Below are positions 1-8,441 of a stretch of 64,000 nt of DNA, one piece after another (position 1 is the first letter of the stretch; each line of letters begins with the position of its first letter). This DNA is from CAWKCE01 sp032127035 (GTDB lineage Bacteria; Actinomycetota; Actinomycetes; JAHEKZ01): NCBI GenBank assembly GCA_963848085.1, contig CAWKCE010000003.1, forward strand, positions 682,001-746,000. The letters run 5' to 3'. The notes under the pieces were generated by a model that had not been told where the DNA came from, ran no database searches, and saw only the letters and a list, made by a program, of their open reading frames with translations. Position numbers and translations under genes: made by a program.

Positions 1-707
1 TCACCTTGTCGTTCCCGACCCTGAATACCAGCGTGGAGACCTTGGTCGCCGGGTTCGTCAGCGAACCGCTCGGTACGTCGGCCTACATCGCACGCCCAGC
101 ACTGGACTCACTGCTGGCCGAAGCGAAGCCAGCAGTCAGCTCTGAAGTCCTCGCCGAGCCCGGAGTGGGCTCGGTGATGGTCCAGGCCGCGGAGGGAGCG
201 AACCCCACGGACGTGCACAGCGAGCTGGCGTCGTTGCCTGGCGTGTCGGTCGTGGTCGACTCGCGGGCGCTGTACGACGTGGCGCAGTCGCTCCTCACGT
301 TCTTCTACGTGTTCGTCGGCGTCATGCTGGTGTTCGGCGCACTGCTTGCGTTCGCATTGATCTTCACGACGATGTCGGTGAACATCTCGGAGCGCACCGG
401 AGAGCTGGCCACCATGCGCGCAAGCGGTTTCGGGCTCGGGTCAGTTGCCCGCCTCCTCACCGGGGAGAACGTCCTGCTCACGCTGGCGGGCATCGTGGTC
501 GGACTTCCCGTCGCGGTCCTGACCGCATCCTTGTTCATGTCGTCGTTCTCGTCCGACCTCTTCCAGTTCGACCTGGTCGTGAGACCAAGGACCCTGGTCG
601 TGACATCGCTGGCGATGGTGGTGGTGGCGCTGCTGTCGCAGATCCCCGGCATCCGGTCGGTCGGCCGGCTGGACCTCGGTCGGGTGGTGCGCGAACGCTC
701 GCAGTAG
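1..707 (+). CDS. FtsX/MacB-type ABC transporter permease, C-terminal part
   Basis: This is the 3' end of a membrane permease gene; the reading frame is open at the left edge, so the true start lies outside the window. The visible 235 or so residues hold an extracytoplasmic stretch and then three hydrophobic segments, at roughly residues 93-120, 152-178 and 197-215. After the first segment comes the cytoplasmic loop 'NISERTGELATMRASGF', which matches the conserved ERxxEIATLRAxG coupling loop of FtsX-like (MacB/LolC class) permeases. Such proteins pair with an ATPase, normally encoded just upstream, and export lipids, lipoproteins or peptides or transmit mechanical force; the substrate cannot be told here. 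The next gene is convergent, so this ends its transcription unit. Confidence 0.85.
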   Translation, partial: TLSFPTLNTSVETLVAGFVSEPLGTSAYIARPALDSLLAEAKPAVSSEVLAEPGVGSVMVQAAEGANPTDVHSELASLPGVSVVVDSRALYDVAQSLLTFFYVFVGVMLVFGALLAFALIFTTMSVNISERTGELATMRASGFGLGSVARLLTGENVLLTLAGIVVGLPVAVLTASLFMSSFSSDLFQFDLVVRPRTLVVTSLAMVVVALLSQIPGIRSVGRLDLGRVVRERSQ

Positions 708-756
708 CACCACCGCGCCGGGCGTGGGGCGCAGGGGCCGCCAGACTGTCCCGACG

Positions 757-1149
757 TCAGCCGCCGTAGGGGCGGGTGATGATCTCCAGGAGGTGGCCGC
801 TGGGCTCCTCCCAGTAGCAGCCGCGCCCCCCATCCTTGGTGTTGATCTCTCCTGGCCGGCTCTTTCCTGGGTCGGCCCAGTAGGTCAGGCCCCGCCGCTG
901 GATTCGGCCGAAGATCACGTCGAACTCTGTCTCGCCGACGAGGAACGCGTAGTGCTGCGGATGTGCCCTGCCCAGCTCGTCGAGCCCGTAGTCGTCGGAG
1001 AAGTCCAAGGAGACGCCGTTGTCCACCTGGACGACGAGGAACGGGCCAAACGACGTGGGCGGAGCGACGCCGAGGATGTCGGCAAGGAACGTCGCCGACT
1101 CCTGCTTGTCCCTGACCGAGACGATGGTGTGGTTGAGCTGGACCGACAT
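757..1149 (-). CDS. VOC-superfamily (glyoxalase/bleomycin resistance fold) protein
   Basis: This 130-residue protein is the size of a single vicinal-oxygen-chelate subunit. Two beta-alpha-beta-beta-beta modules are recognisable, and the metal-ligand positions are present: His7 ('LNHTIV'), His66 ('PQHYAFLV') and Glu122 ('SGHLLEI'). It is therefore probably an active metalloenzyme such as a glyoxalase, dioxygenase or thiol-transferase relative, or an antibiotic-binding protein; the substrate is unknown. It lies 24 bp downstream of the MFS transporter on the same strand and behind the MarR gene, which suggests a three-gene drug or electrophile response operon. The ATG start at 1149 is well placed and follows directly after the transporter stop. 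Confidence 0.8.
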   Translation of the reverse strand: MSVQLNHTIVSVRDKQESATFLADILGVAPPTSFGPFLVVQVDNGVSLDFSDDYGLDELGRAHPQHYAFLVGETEFDVIFGRIQRRGLTYWADPGKSRPGEINTKDGGRGCYWEEPSGHLLEIITRPYGG

Positions 1150-1173
1150 CGGGACCCCCTCACGATCAAGGCT

Positions 1174-2778
1174 TCAGGAAACCGTGTCGTCCACCTTCAC
1201 GTCCAGCCCCCCGTGACGCGCTCGGCCCGGGGTCGGGAGGGGAACCACCGCGTCCTCGGCCAGGACGGCCTCGAGGTCGTGGGTCCGGCGCAACCGGACC
1301 TCCGGGACGAACCAGGCCAGGACGAACCCGACCGCCATCACCGGCGCCGCGACCAGGAAGGTGGTGTCGATCGCCCGCGCAAAACCGGCAAGGACGGCCT
1401 GCTGTGCATCCGGCGGGAGCGCGCGGATGCTGCTCAGGGACGACGTGACCTTTCCGCCAGCCGTTGCTCCCCCCGGCAGCAGCCCGGCCAGCTCCGCAGC
1501 CAGCCTCGCGGCCCAGACCGCTCCGAAGACCGCGGTGCCGAACGAGCCGCCGATCGCACGGAAGAACGTCGACCCGCTCGTGGCGCTCCCGATCTGGCTC
1601 GGCGCGATCGAGTTCTGCACCGCGAGCACCAGCACCTGCATCACGTTCCCGAGGCCGGCGCCGAGGATGACCATGGCGATGGCGATCTGCCAGTACGGCG
1701 TGTCGCCCCGGAGCTGGGAGAGCATGAGGAGTGCGACCGTGGCCAGGCCGGTCCCGATGATCGGGAAGATCTTGTAGCGGCCGGTCCGCGTGATCAGGCG
1801 ACCACTGGCGATGGACGTCACGATGATTCCGGCCATGAGGGGCAGCAGCTGGAGTCCGGCGACGGTAGGGCTGGACCCGTCGACCACCTGCAGGTAGATG
1901 GACAGGTAGACGATCGACCCGAACATCGCGAAGCCGGTGACGAACCCGATCGCGGACGTGACGGTGAACACCCGGTTGCGGAACAGCGTCATCGAAACGA
2001 TCGGCTCGGTCGTCCTGCGCTCCTGCAGCACGAACAGCACCACCATGAGCACGCCGAACACACCCAGGCCGATGATCTCGGGTGACAGCCAGGGGTACTC
2101 CTGGCCGCCCCAGACGGTGACGAGGAGCAGGCTGACGACACCGGCGACCATCAGGCCGGCGCCGAGCCAGTCGATCGACGCCTTCTCCCGGTGGCGCGGC
2201 AGGTGCAGGACCGCACCAAGGACGAGGAACGCGGCAATCCCCAGCGGGAGGTTGATGTAGAAGATCCACCGCCACGAGAAGTGCTCGGTGATGTACCCGC
2301 CGAGCAGCGGCCCAACGACGCTGGCCAGCCCGAACACCGCCCCGAACAGGCCGGTGTACCGGCCGCGCTCGCGGGGCGGGATGAGGTCGGCGATCACCGC
2401 CATCACCAGAACCATCAGCCCGCCGCCACCAAGACCCTGCAGCGCGCGGGTGGCGATGAGCTCGCTCATGCTCTGCGACAACCCGGCCAGGGCCGACCCC
2501 GCCACGAAGACCACGACTGCGGACTGGAGCATCAGCTTGCGTCCGTAGAGGTCGGACAGCTTGCCCCAGATCGGGGTGCTCGCGGTCGAGGCGAGAAGGT
2601 ACGCCGTGACCACCCAGGAAAGCTCCTTGAGGCCGCCGAGGTCGCTGGTGATCGTCGGCAGGGCGGTGGACACGATCGTCTGGTCGAGCGCCGCCAGGAA
2701 CAAGGTGAGCATGAGCGCACCGAGCACCCAGCGCAGGCGGGTCGGCGGCGTCTCGACGACCGGGTCGGCGGCAGTCAT
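1174..2778 (-). CDS. DHA2-family (14-TM) MFS multidrug efflux transporter
   Basis: A 534-residue proton-coupled efflux pump of the EmrB/QacA (DHA2) group. The N-terminal segment carries the family's first-helix motif 'LDQTIVSTALPTI'. Loop 2-3 has MFS motif A ('GKLSDLYGRKL'), and helix 5 has the antiporter motif C ('GLASVVGPLLGG'). Hydrophobic segments run through to about residue 490, consistent with 14 helices, followed by a charged cytoplasmic tail. The ATG at 2776-2778 overlaps the stop of the upstream marR gene by 4 bp (ATGA), so translation is coupled to the regulator. Known relatives export lipophilic drugs, dyes and biocides; the actual substrate here cannot be inferred. Expression is probably repressed by the co-transcribed MarR protein. 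Confidence 0.9.
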   Translation of the reverse strand: MTAADPVVETPPTRLRWVLGALMLTLFLAALDQTIVSTALPTITSDLGGLKELSWVVTAYLLASTASTPIWGKLSDLYGRKLMLQSAVVVFVAGSALAGLSQSMSELIATRALQGLGGGGLMVLVMAVIADLIPPRERGRYTGLFGAVFGLASVVGPLLGGYITEHFSWRWIFYINLPLGIAAFLVLGAVLHLPRHREKASIDWLGAGLMVAGVVSLLLVTVWGGQEYPWLSPEIIGLGVFGVLMVVLFVLQERRTTEPIVSMTLFRNRVFTVTSAIGFVTGFAMFGSIVYLSIYLQVVDGSSPTVAGLQLLPLMAGIIVTSIASGRLITRTGRYKIFPIIGTGLATVALLMLSQLRGDTPYWQIAIAMVILGAGLGNVMQVLVLAVQNSIAPSQIGSATSGSTFFRAIGGSFGTAVFGAVWAARLAAELAGLLPGGATAGGKVTSSLSSIRALPPDAQQAVLAGFARAIDTTFLVAAPVMAVGFVLAWFVPEVRLRRTHDLEAVLAEDAVVPLPTPGRARHGGLDVKVDDTVS

Positions 2779-3143
2779 GAGCTCTCCAAGTCGTCCGCCA
2801 GGCGTCGGACGAGGTGGGTGAGCGCGGCGACGTCGGCGGCCGGCCAGTCCGCGAGGGCACGTCCGAGTGCAGCGATCCGATGGTCCAAGACAGCCGCCAC
2901 GAGCTGCCTGCCCTCGGGTGATATCTCGGTCATGGTGGCGCGACCGTCCTCCGGGTCGGGAGTCCGGCGCACGTAGCCGTCCTCTTCCAGACTCTGCAGG
3001 TGTCGGCTCACCGTCGAGGGGTCGAGGCAGGCGCGCTCGGCCAAGTCGCCAGCACGGACCGGACCGAGCGTGAGCAGCTGCGAGAGCAGGGCGACCGACG
3101 CGCGGTCGCCGGGCCCTTCCGGCGAGTTGCGCCGGGCGAGCAC
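2775..3143 (-). CDS. MarR-family transcriptional regulator
   Basis: A winged-helix repressor. The helix-turn-helix sits around 'AGDLAERACLDPSTVSRHL', followed by 'QSLEEDGYVRR' and a wing with 'DPEDGRATMTEISPEG', the usual MarR layout. From the GTG at 3143 the protein is only 122 residues, shorter than the usual 135-150. The 14 codons just upstream in the same frame would encode 'DLQDLALALRDIV', which looks like the missing dimerisation helix 1, but no ATG, GTG or TTG precedes them before an in-frame stop at 3204-3206. Either the protein is N-terminally short, an unusual start is used, or there is a small indel. It overlaps the downstream efflux gene by 4 bp and very likely controls it, binding small lipophilic ligands. 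Confidence 0.85.
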   Translation of the reverse strand: MLARRNSPEGPGDRASVALLSQLLTLGPVRAGDLAERACLDPSTVSRHLQSLEEDGYVRRTPDPEDGRATMTEISPEGRQLVAAVLDHRIAALGRALADWPAADVAALTHLVRRLADDLESS

Positions 3144-3230
3144 GACGATGTCGCGAAGGGCGAGGGCGAGGTCCTGGAGGTCCGGTGGCCGCGGTGATGG
3201 GGGTCACACCGAAGAGCCCCGCCCTCGCGT

Positions 3231-3246
3231 CGATTGGATCCAATCG
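3231..3246. promoter_or_regulatory. Perfect 16-bp palindrome, candidate MarR operator
   Basis: The sequence CGATTGGATCCAATCG is a perfect inverted repeat with 8-bp arms and no spacer. It lies in the divergent gap between the leftward marR-MFS-VOC operon and the rightward etfBA genes, 88 bp upstream of both the GTG at 3143 and the GTG at 3335. MarR dimers typically bind 16-20 bp palindromes in exactly this position, so autoregulation of marR is the simplest reading. This is inference from symmetry and location. Confidence 0.6.
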
Positions 3247-3334
3247 GTCTGGCAGACTGACGGGGAACCCACCACCTCGTTCGGCGACCGCCACCGGCGG
3301 GTACCGGACGGCCCGGCAGGAGGCTGCAGTCGCC

Positions 3335-4126
3335 GTGAAGATCGTCGTGTGTGTCAAGCAGGTCCCGGACTCGTGGGCCGAGAAGAAGCTGAACCCGAGC
3401 GACAACACGCTCGATCGCGACTCCGCCGACGCGGTGGTCAACGAGCTGGACGAGTACGGCATCGAGGAGGCGCTGCAGATCCAGGAGCGCCTCGGGGGGC
3501 CGGAGTCCTGCTCGGTGACCATCGTGTCGATGGGTCCGGACAAGGCTGCCGAGACGGTCCGCAAGGGACTCCAGATGGGAGCCGACGACGGAGTGCACGT
3601 GACCGACGACGCGCTCCACGGGTCGGACGCGGTCGCCACCTCGCTGGTGCTGGCTGCGGCGATCGAGCGGCTGGCGCCGGACCTGGTGATCCTCGGCTCG
3701 GAGTCCACCGATGCGCGGATGTCCGTCGTCCCCGCGATGGTCGCCGAGCGCCTGGGTCGTCCGATGCTGACCTTCGCCAACAAGGTGGAGCTCGACGGAA
3801 CCACCGTGCGCACGCACCGCGTGACCGACTACGGGTATGACGTGGTCGAGGCTCCGCTTCCGGCGCTGGTCAGCGTGGTGGAGAAGACCAATGAGCCGCG
3901 CTACCCGTCGTTCAAGGGGATCATGGCGGCGAAGAAGAAGCCGCTCGAGACGCTCAGCCTCGCCGATCTCGGCCTGAGCGCCGCTGACGTCGGCCTGGCC
4001 GGGTCGTGGAGCTCGGTGACCGAGTTCGCGACGCGTCCACCGCGACAGAAGGGCACCATCGTCAAGGACGAGGGAGAAGGCGGCGTGCAGCTGGCCGACT
4101 TCCTCGCTGGCCAGAAGTTCATCTGA
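3335..4126 (+). CDS. etfB: Electron transfer flavoprotein beta subunit
   Basis: A 263-residue protein starting 'MKIVVCVKQVPD', the signature N-terminus of EtfB. Its family role is to bind AMP and, with EtfA, to carry electrons from acyl-CoA and other dehydrogenases to the membrane quinone pool. The region around 'GSESTDARMSVVPAMVAE' corresponds to the conserved nucleotide-binding segment, and the C-terminus ends in 'LADFLAGQKFI'. The GTG at 3335 was chosen because it begins the conserved N-terminus and has an AGGAGG box at 3318-3323, 11 bp upstream; the frame is open further upstream but that part is not conserved-looking. etfA follows after 14 bp, so the two form an operon. Confidence 0.95.
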   Translation: MKIVVCVKQVPDSWAEKKLNPSDNTLDRDSADAVVNELDEYGIEEALQIQERLGGPESCSVTIVSMGPDKAAETVRKGLQMGADDGVHVTDDALHGSDAVATSLVLAAAIERLAPDLVILGSESTDARMSVVPAMVAERLGRPMLTFANKVELDGTTVRTHRVTDYGYDVVEAPLPALVSVVEKTNEPRYPSFKGIMAAKKKPLETLSLADLGLSAADVGLAGSWSSVTEFATRPPRQKGTIVKDEGEGGVQLADFLAGQKFI

Positions 4127-4140
4127 GGAGCAACGAAGAC

Positions 4141-5094
4141 ATGGCTGAGGTTCTGGTCCTCGTCGAGCACGACGACGGCAACGTCAAGAAGGTCACCCAC
4201 GAGCTGCTCACGCTCGCCCGCAGCCTGGGGGAGCCCAGCGCGGTAGTGGTCGGCCCTGGTGCCGACGCCGCGCTCGCATCGCTGGCCGAGTACGGGGCGA
4301 CCACCGTCTACGCGGTCGACGGCGACGGGGCCCTCGACCACCCCGTGACACCCACGGTCGCCGCTCTCGAGGCGGTCCTCTCCCAAGCCCAGCCGGGCGC
4401 CGTTCTGGTTGCCTCCGGGGCGAACGGCAAGGAGGTGGCTGCTCGACTGGCCGTCCGGACGTCCTCCGGGGTCCTGACCGACGCAGTGGCAGTGCGCGAG
4501 GGCTTCGTGGCCGAGCAGTCGGTGTTCGGTGGGTCGACCGTCGTCCAGTCCACGGTCACCCGGGGCACGCCCATCATCACGGTGAGACCCAACAGCACGC
4601 CGGCCGAGGCTGCGCCGGCCGAGGCCAAGCGCGTCGACATCGCGTTGTCCCTGTCTGATGCTGACCGCGGTGCCACCATCACCGACAGGGTGGCCCAGGA
4701 GCGCACGGGGCGGCCGGACCTGACGGAGGCCGCGATCGTCGTCTCCGGTGGCCGAGGCGTCGGTTCGGCGGAGAATTTCTCCGTGATCGAGGCGCTGGCC
4801 GACAGCCTGGGTGCGGCCGTGGGGGCGTCCCGCGCCGCCACCGATGCCGGGTGGTACCCGCACCAGTTCCAGGTGGGGCAGACCGGCAAGACGGTGTCAC
4901 CGCAGCTCTACATCGCCAACGGCATTTCGGGGGCGATCCAGCACCGAGCCGGCATGCAGACGTCCAAGACGATCGTGGCGGTCAACAAGGATGACGAGGC
5001 TCCGATCTTCGACCTGGTCGACTTCGGGGTCATCGGCGACCTGCACCACGTACTTCCCCAGCTGACGGCGGAGGTCACCAAGCGCAAGGGGTGA
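4141..5094 (+). CDS. etfA: Electron transfer flavoprotein alpha subunit
   Basis: A 317-residue FAD-binding partner of EtfB. The N-terminal half is the ETF domain ('MAEVLVLVEHDDG'). The C-terminal half carries the FAD-binding fold with 'GGRGVGSAENF', 'GASRAATDAGW', 'QVGQTGKTVSPQLY' and 'GISGAIQH', all hallmark EtfA segments. The ATG at 4141 has a GAGGAG box about 12 bp upstream that overlaps the etfB stop region. Paired with etfB it forms the heterodimer that shuttles electrons from flavin dehydrogenases. No ETF-quinone oxidoreductase is in the window. The same pairing precedes the cysteine desulfurase gene in mycobacteria (fixA/fixB), which supports the assignment. Confidence 0.95.
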   Translation: MAEVLVLVEHDDGNVKKVTHELLTLARSLGEPSAVVVGPGADAALASLAEYGATTVYAVDGDGALDHPVTPTVAALEAVLSQAQPGAVLVASGANGKEVAARLAVRTSSGVLTDAVAVREGFVAEQSVFGGSTVVQSTVTRGTPIITVRPNSTPAEAAPAEAKRVDIALSLSDADRGATITDRVAQERTGRPDLTEAAIVVSGGRGVGSAENFSVIEALADSLGAAVGASRAATDAGWYPHQFQVGQTGKTVSPQLYIANGISGAIQHRAGMQTSKTIVAVNKDDEAPIFDLVDFGVIGDLHHVLPQLTAEVTKRKG

Positions 5095-5127
5095 CGCCTG
5101 GCCGGGCGCCCGTCCGGCGCGGCGCCG

Positions 5128-5133
5128 TAGACT
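5128..5133 (+). promoter_or_regulatory. -10 element TAGACT for a leaderless iscS transcript
   Basis: TAGACT fits the actinobacterial -10 pattern TAnnnT and ends 7 nt before the ATG at 5141, so transcription would begin at or next to the start codon. No Shine-Dalgarno sequence lies in the gap. No convincing -35 is visible. Confidence 0.5.
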
Positions 5134-5140
5134 TCCGGTG

Positions 5141-6334
5141 ATGCACTACCTCGACCACGCCGCCACCACGCCGATGCTTCCGGAAGCGATGGCGGCGGTT
5201 CAGGCTGAGCTCGGCAGGGTCGGAAACCCGTCGTCGGTCCACGCGGCAGGTCGTCGGGCCCGCCGCGTCGTCGAGGAGTCACGGGAGACCGTGGCCGCGT
5301 CGTTCGGCGCCCGCCCCAGCGAGGTGGTGTTCACGTCCGGGGGAACCGAGGCGGACAACCTTGCGATCAAGGGGCTGTACTGGTCGCGTCAGGCTGCCGA
5401 CCCCCGGCGCGTGCGGATCATCACGTCCTCCGTCGAGCACCATGCGGTCCTGGACCCGGTCCAGTGGCTGGCCGACCACGAGGGTGCCGTCCTTGACCTG
5501 CTTCCGGTTGACGAGCGCGGCCGGGTCGACCCGGAGGAGCTTCGCCGGCGCATCGCGCAGGAGCCGGGCGACGTCGCACTGGTCAGCGTGATGTGGGCGA
5601 ACAGTGAGGTGGGCACGGTCCAGCCGGTCGCGGAGTGCGCGGCGGTCGCCCACGAGTTCGATGTCCCCTTCCACACCGACGCCGTCCAGGCAGGCGGACA
5701 GCTGCCCGTGGACTTCGTGGGGAGCGGGGTCGACGCCTTGACACTGTCCGCGCACAAGCTCGGTGGGCCGCTCGGCGTGGGCGCACTGCTGGTCGGCAAG
5801 ACCGTGTCCCTCACCCCCGTCCTGCATGGCGGTGGTCAGGAGCGGGAGATTCGGTCCGGCACGCTCGTGGCCCCGAGCATCGCCGGGTTCGCTGTCGCGT
5901 CGGCTGTCGTTACCCGGGACCGGGTGGCCCGGACCGAGCGGCTGGCGTCACTTCGGGACCGTCTTGTCGCCGGGATCCTCCAGCAGGTGCCGGACGCGGT
6001 CTACAACGGTGATCCCGTCTCGGATCCGGCGTGCCGCCTGCCCGGCAACGCACATCTGTCATTCCCCGGCTGCGAGGGCGACTCCCTGCTGCTGCTGCTC
6101 GACGCGCAGGACATCGCCTGCTCCACCGGGTCGGCGTGCTCGGCGGGGGTGGCGCAACCCAGCCATGTGCTCCTGGCCATGGGTGCGACGCCGCAGGTCG
6201 CCCGCTCGTCCCTGCGCTTCAGCTTCGGCCACGACTCCTCCGACGCCGACGTCGATGCCCTTCTGGCCGTGATCGTCCCAGTAGTGCAGCGCGCCAGGTC
6301 GGCGGCGGCTGTTGCCGAGGTTCGCGTCCAGTGA
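5141..6334 (+). CDS. iscS: Cysteine desulfurase (IscS/NifS class)
   Basis: A 397-residue class V PLP aminotransferase that removes sulfur from cysteine as an enzyme-bound persulfide. It opens with 'MHYLDHAATTPM', shows the PLP-lysine motif 'TLSAHKLGGPLG', and has the persulfide-forming cysteine in 'STGSACSAG'. The direct overlap with mnmA (GTGA at 6331-6334) points to sulfur delivery for tRNA 2-thiouridine as its main local job; it may also feed Fe-S assembly. ATG 5141 was preferred to the adjacent GTG 5138 because 'MHYLDHAATTP' is the family N-terminus and because of the -10 element 7 nt upstream. The same order (iscS, mnmA, metE-like, ligA) is found in mycobacteria. Confidence 0.95.
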   Translation: MHYLDHAATTPMLPEAMAAVQAELGRVGNPSSVHAAGRRARRVVEESRETVAASFGARPSEVVFTSGGTEADNLAIKGLYWSRQAADPRRVRIITSSVEHHAVLDPVQWLADHEGAVLDLLPVDERGRVDPEELRRRIAQEPGDVALVSVMWANSEVGTVQPVAECAAVAHEFDVPFHTDAVQAGGQLPVDFVGSGVDALTLSAHKLGGPLGVGALLVGKTVSLTPVLHGGGQEREIRSGTLVAPSIAGFAVASAVVTRDRVARTERLASLRDRLVAGILQQVPDAVYNGDPVSDPACRLPGNAHLSFPGCEGDSLLLLLDAQDIACSTGSACSAGVAQPSHVLLAMGATPQVARSSLRFSFGHDSSDADVDALLAVIVPVVQRARSAAAVAEVRVQ

Positions 6335-7425
6335 GAGTGGTCGCGGCCCTGTCCGGAGGTGTGGACTCTGCCGTCGCCGCCGCCCGAGCCGTAGACGCCG
6401 GCCACGAAGTCGTGGGGGTGCATCTCGCACTGAGCACGCACCCGCAGTCCTTCCGCAGTGGCGCCCGCGGCTGCTGCAGTCTGGAGGACTCCCGAGATGC
6501 GCGGCGAGTCGCCGACGTGCTCGACATCCCCTTCTACGTGTGGGACTTTGCGGAGCGGTTCCGCGTCGACGTCCTTGACGACTTCGTCGCCGAGTACGCC
6601 GCCGGCCGCACGCCCAACCCCTGCGTCAGATGCAACGAACGCATCAAGTTCGTCGCGGTGCTGGAGCGTGCACTTGCGCTCGACTTCGACGCTATCTGCA
6701 CCGGTCACTACGCGCGGATCGTGCCCGGTGACGAGGGACCCGAGCTGCACCGAGCGGTGGACCACGCCAAGGACCAGAGCTACGTGCTGGCGATGCTCGC
6801 CCCGCACCAGCTGTCGCGCGTACTCTTCCCGCTCGGTGACGCGGTCAAGGCGGAGGTGCGGGCTGAGGCCGACCGGAGGGGGCTCCTGGTCGCCGACAAG
6901 CCGGACAGCCACGACATCTGCTTCATCCCGGACGGCGACACCCGCGGATTCCTGCAGCGGCATGTGGGAGAGCGCCCCGGGGTCATCGTGGACGAGTCAG
7001 GCGCCGAGCTGGCGCGCCACGACGGCGCGTGGGGCGTCACCGTCGGCCAGCGACACGGCCTGGGGGTCGGTACGCCCGCCGTCGACGGCGCGCCTCGGTA
7101 TGTGCTGTCCATCGAGCCCGTGACCCGCACCGTGACGATGGGCCCGCGGGAGCTGTTGTCCGTGACGGTGATCGAGTGCGGCTCGGCCACGTGGTGCGGT
7201 CCGGCCATGCTCGACGGTTCCCGGCGGGACGTCCAATGGCGGGCACACGGCGAGTCGGTCTCGGCAAGCGTCGCGGTGGACCGCGCGGGACAGCTCTCGG
7301 TCACCTTGGACCAGCCCGCCGAGGCGGTCGCCCCAGGGCAGACGCTGGTCGTCTACGACGGGAGCCGCGTGGTCGGTTCGGCGACGGTTGCCGCGGCCCG
7401 CCCGGCCGAGCTCGCCGCCCCGTGA
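6331..7425 (+). CDS. mnmA: tRNA-specific 2-thiouridylase MnmA
   Basis: A 364-residue ATP pyrophosphatase that thiolates U34 of tRNA-Lys, tRNA-Glu and tRNA-Gln. The PP-loop 'ALSGGVDSAVAA' is at the N-terminus. The two catalytic cysteines are visible in 'NPCVRCNERIKF' and in 'DSHDICFIPDGD', and the tRNA-recognition segment includes 'TGHYARI'. The GTG at 6331 overlaps the iscS stop by 4 bp, and the gene overlaps the next by 4 bp (GTGA, 7422-7425), so iscS, mnmA, the metE-like gene and ligA are translationally coupled. Its sulfur would come from the upstream desulfurase. The tRNA-Gln and tRNA-Glu genes further right are likely substrates. Confidence 0.96.
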   Translation: MRVVAALSGGVDSAVAAARAVDAGHEVVGVHLALSTHPQSFRSGARGCCSLEDSRDARRVADVLDIPFYVWDFAERFRVDVLDDFVAEYAAGRTPNPCVRCNERIKFVAVLERALALDFDAICTGHYARIVPGDEGPELHRAVDHAKDQSYVLAMLAPHQLSRVLFPLGDAVKAEVRAEADRRGLLVADKPDSHDICFIPDGDTRGFLQRHVGERPGVIVDESGAELARHDGAWGVTVGQRHGLGVGTPAVDGAPRYVLSIEPVTRTVTMGPRELLSVTVIECGSATWCGPAMLDGSRRDVQWRAHGESVSASVAVDRAGQLSVTLDQPAEAVAPGQTLVVYDGSRVVGSATVAAARPAELAAP

Positions 7426-8441
7426 GCGAAGCTGCCACGGCCGGCGCCACCGGCATCGGGTCACTGCCGGGGACTGATGTCCGGGAGGCCGCCGCCCAGG
7501 TCTTCGGCGAGCTGCCTTGGCCGCACGTTCCCGAGCTGCCGGAACGCGGTCCCGGCAGCGAGATGGTGGGCCGGACCGGCGCCCTGCTGGTGGATCTCCC
7601 GCTCGAGACCACCTCTGACGGCTGGCGCATGGCGTCGCGCCCCGGCCGCGACCTGCGGCGGTCGGCCGCGCTCCTTTCGCAGGACCTCGACGCGGTGGAG
7701 GAGATCGGACAGGGCTACGTCGGTCCGCTCAAGCTCCAGGTCGCCGGACCCTGGACGTTGGCGTCCGCGGTGGAGCTCCGCTCGGGGCACCGCGCACTCG
7801 TCGACACCGGAGCCTGTCGCGACCTGGCTGACTCGCTCGCCGAGGGCGTGCGTCGCCACGTGGCCGACGTCGTCGGCCGAGTCCCCGGGGCAACGGTGAC
7901 CGTCCAGCTCGACGAGCCGTCGTTTCCTGCGGTCCTGGCCGGGACGATTCCGACCGCGAGCGGGTTCGGTGCGGTTCGGGCGATCGACCCCGCTGCCGCC
8001 AGTCGCCTGCTCGCGACTGTGGTCGATGCGGTGAATCAGCTGGGCGCTCCAGCCGTGGTGCACTGCTGCGCCCCCGACGTCCCCTGGGGGCTCCTCCTCG
8101 ACCTCCCGGTCTCCGGAGTTGCGGTGGACCTGGCACAGCTGTCGGAGGCGGACGACGAACTGGTCGGGGAGTGGCTCGACCGCGGCCGGGTCGTTCTGGC
8201 TGGTGCGCTCGCGACCGACGTCGGGCACCAGGGACCGGCCCGTGAGGTTGCCGCCGCCGTGCGCTCGTTCGTCCGACGCAGCGGGTTCGGTGTCCCCGAG
8301 GTGTTGTCGCGGGTGGTCGTCACGCCCGCCTGCGGGTTGGCCGGACTGGCTCCTGAGGATGCCCGTACCGTGATGGCGACCATTCGCGAGGCTGCCGAGC
8401 AGCTGGCCGCTGACCCCGACGGGGAGGACGGGCGCCGATGA
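7422..8441 (+). CDS. Cobalamin-independent methionine synthase-like (MetE C-terminal/UROD fold) protein
   Basis: A 339-residue single-domain protein of the UROD/MetE superfamily. It equals roughly the C-terminal catalytic half of MetE, without the N-terminal half. 'GIGSLPGTD', 'PLKLQVAGPWTLAS', 'VQLDEPSFPAV', 'VVHCCAPDVPW' and 'VVTPACGLAG' match the barrel strands. The zinc ligands of MetE (His-Cys ... Cys) appear represented by 'HCC' and 'PACGLAG'. Its position between mnmA and ligA is conserved in actinomycetes (mycobacterial Rv3015c region), where the function is not established. It may be a short methyltransferase using a donor other than folate triglutamate; annotation as methionine synthase is by fold only. 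Confidence 0.8.
   Translation: MSEAATAGATGIGSLPGTDVREAAAQVFGELPWPHVPELPERGPGSEMVGRTGALLVDLPLETTSDGWRMASRPGRDLRRSAALLSQDLDAVEEIGQGYVGPLKLQVAGPWTLASAVELRSGHRALVDTGACRDLADSLAEGVRRHVADVVGRVPGATVTVQLDEPSFPAVLAGTIPTASGFGAVRAIDPAAASRLLATVVDAVNQLGAPAVVHCCAPDVPWGLLLDLPVSGVAVDLAQLSEADDELVGEWLDRGRVVLAGALATDVGHQGPAREVAAAVRSFVRRSGFGVPEVLSRVVVTPACGLAGLAPEDARTVMATIREAAEQLAADPDGEDGRR

Noticed and set aside
7422..8441. Full-length MetE methionine synthase
   Set aside because: At 339 residues it contains only a C-terminal-like barrel and lacks the N-terminal half needed by classical MetE.
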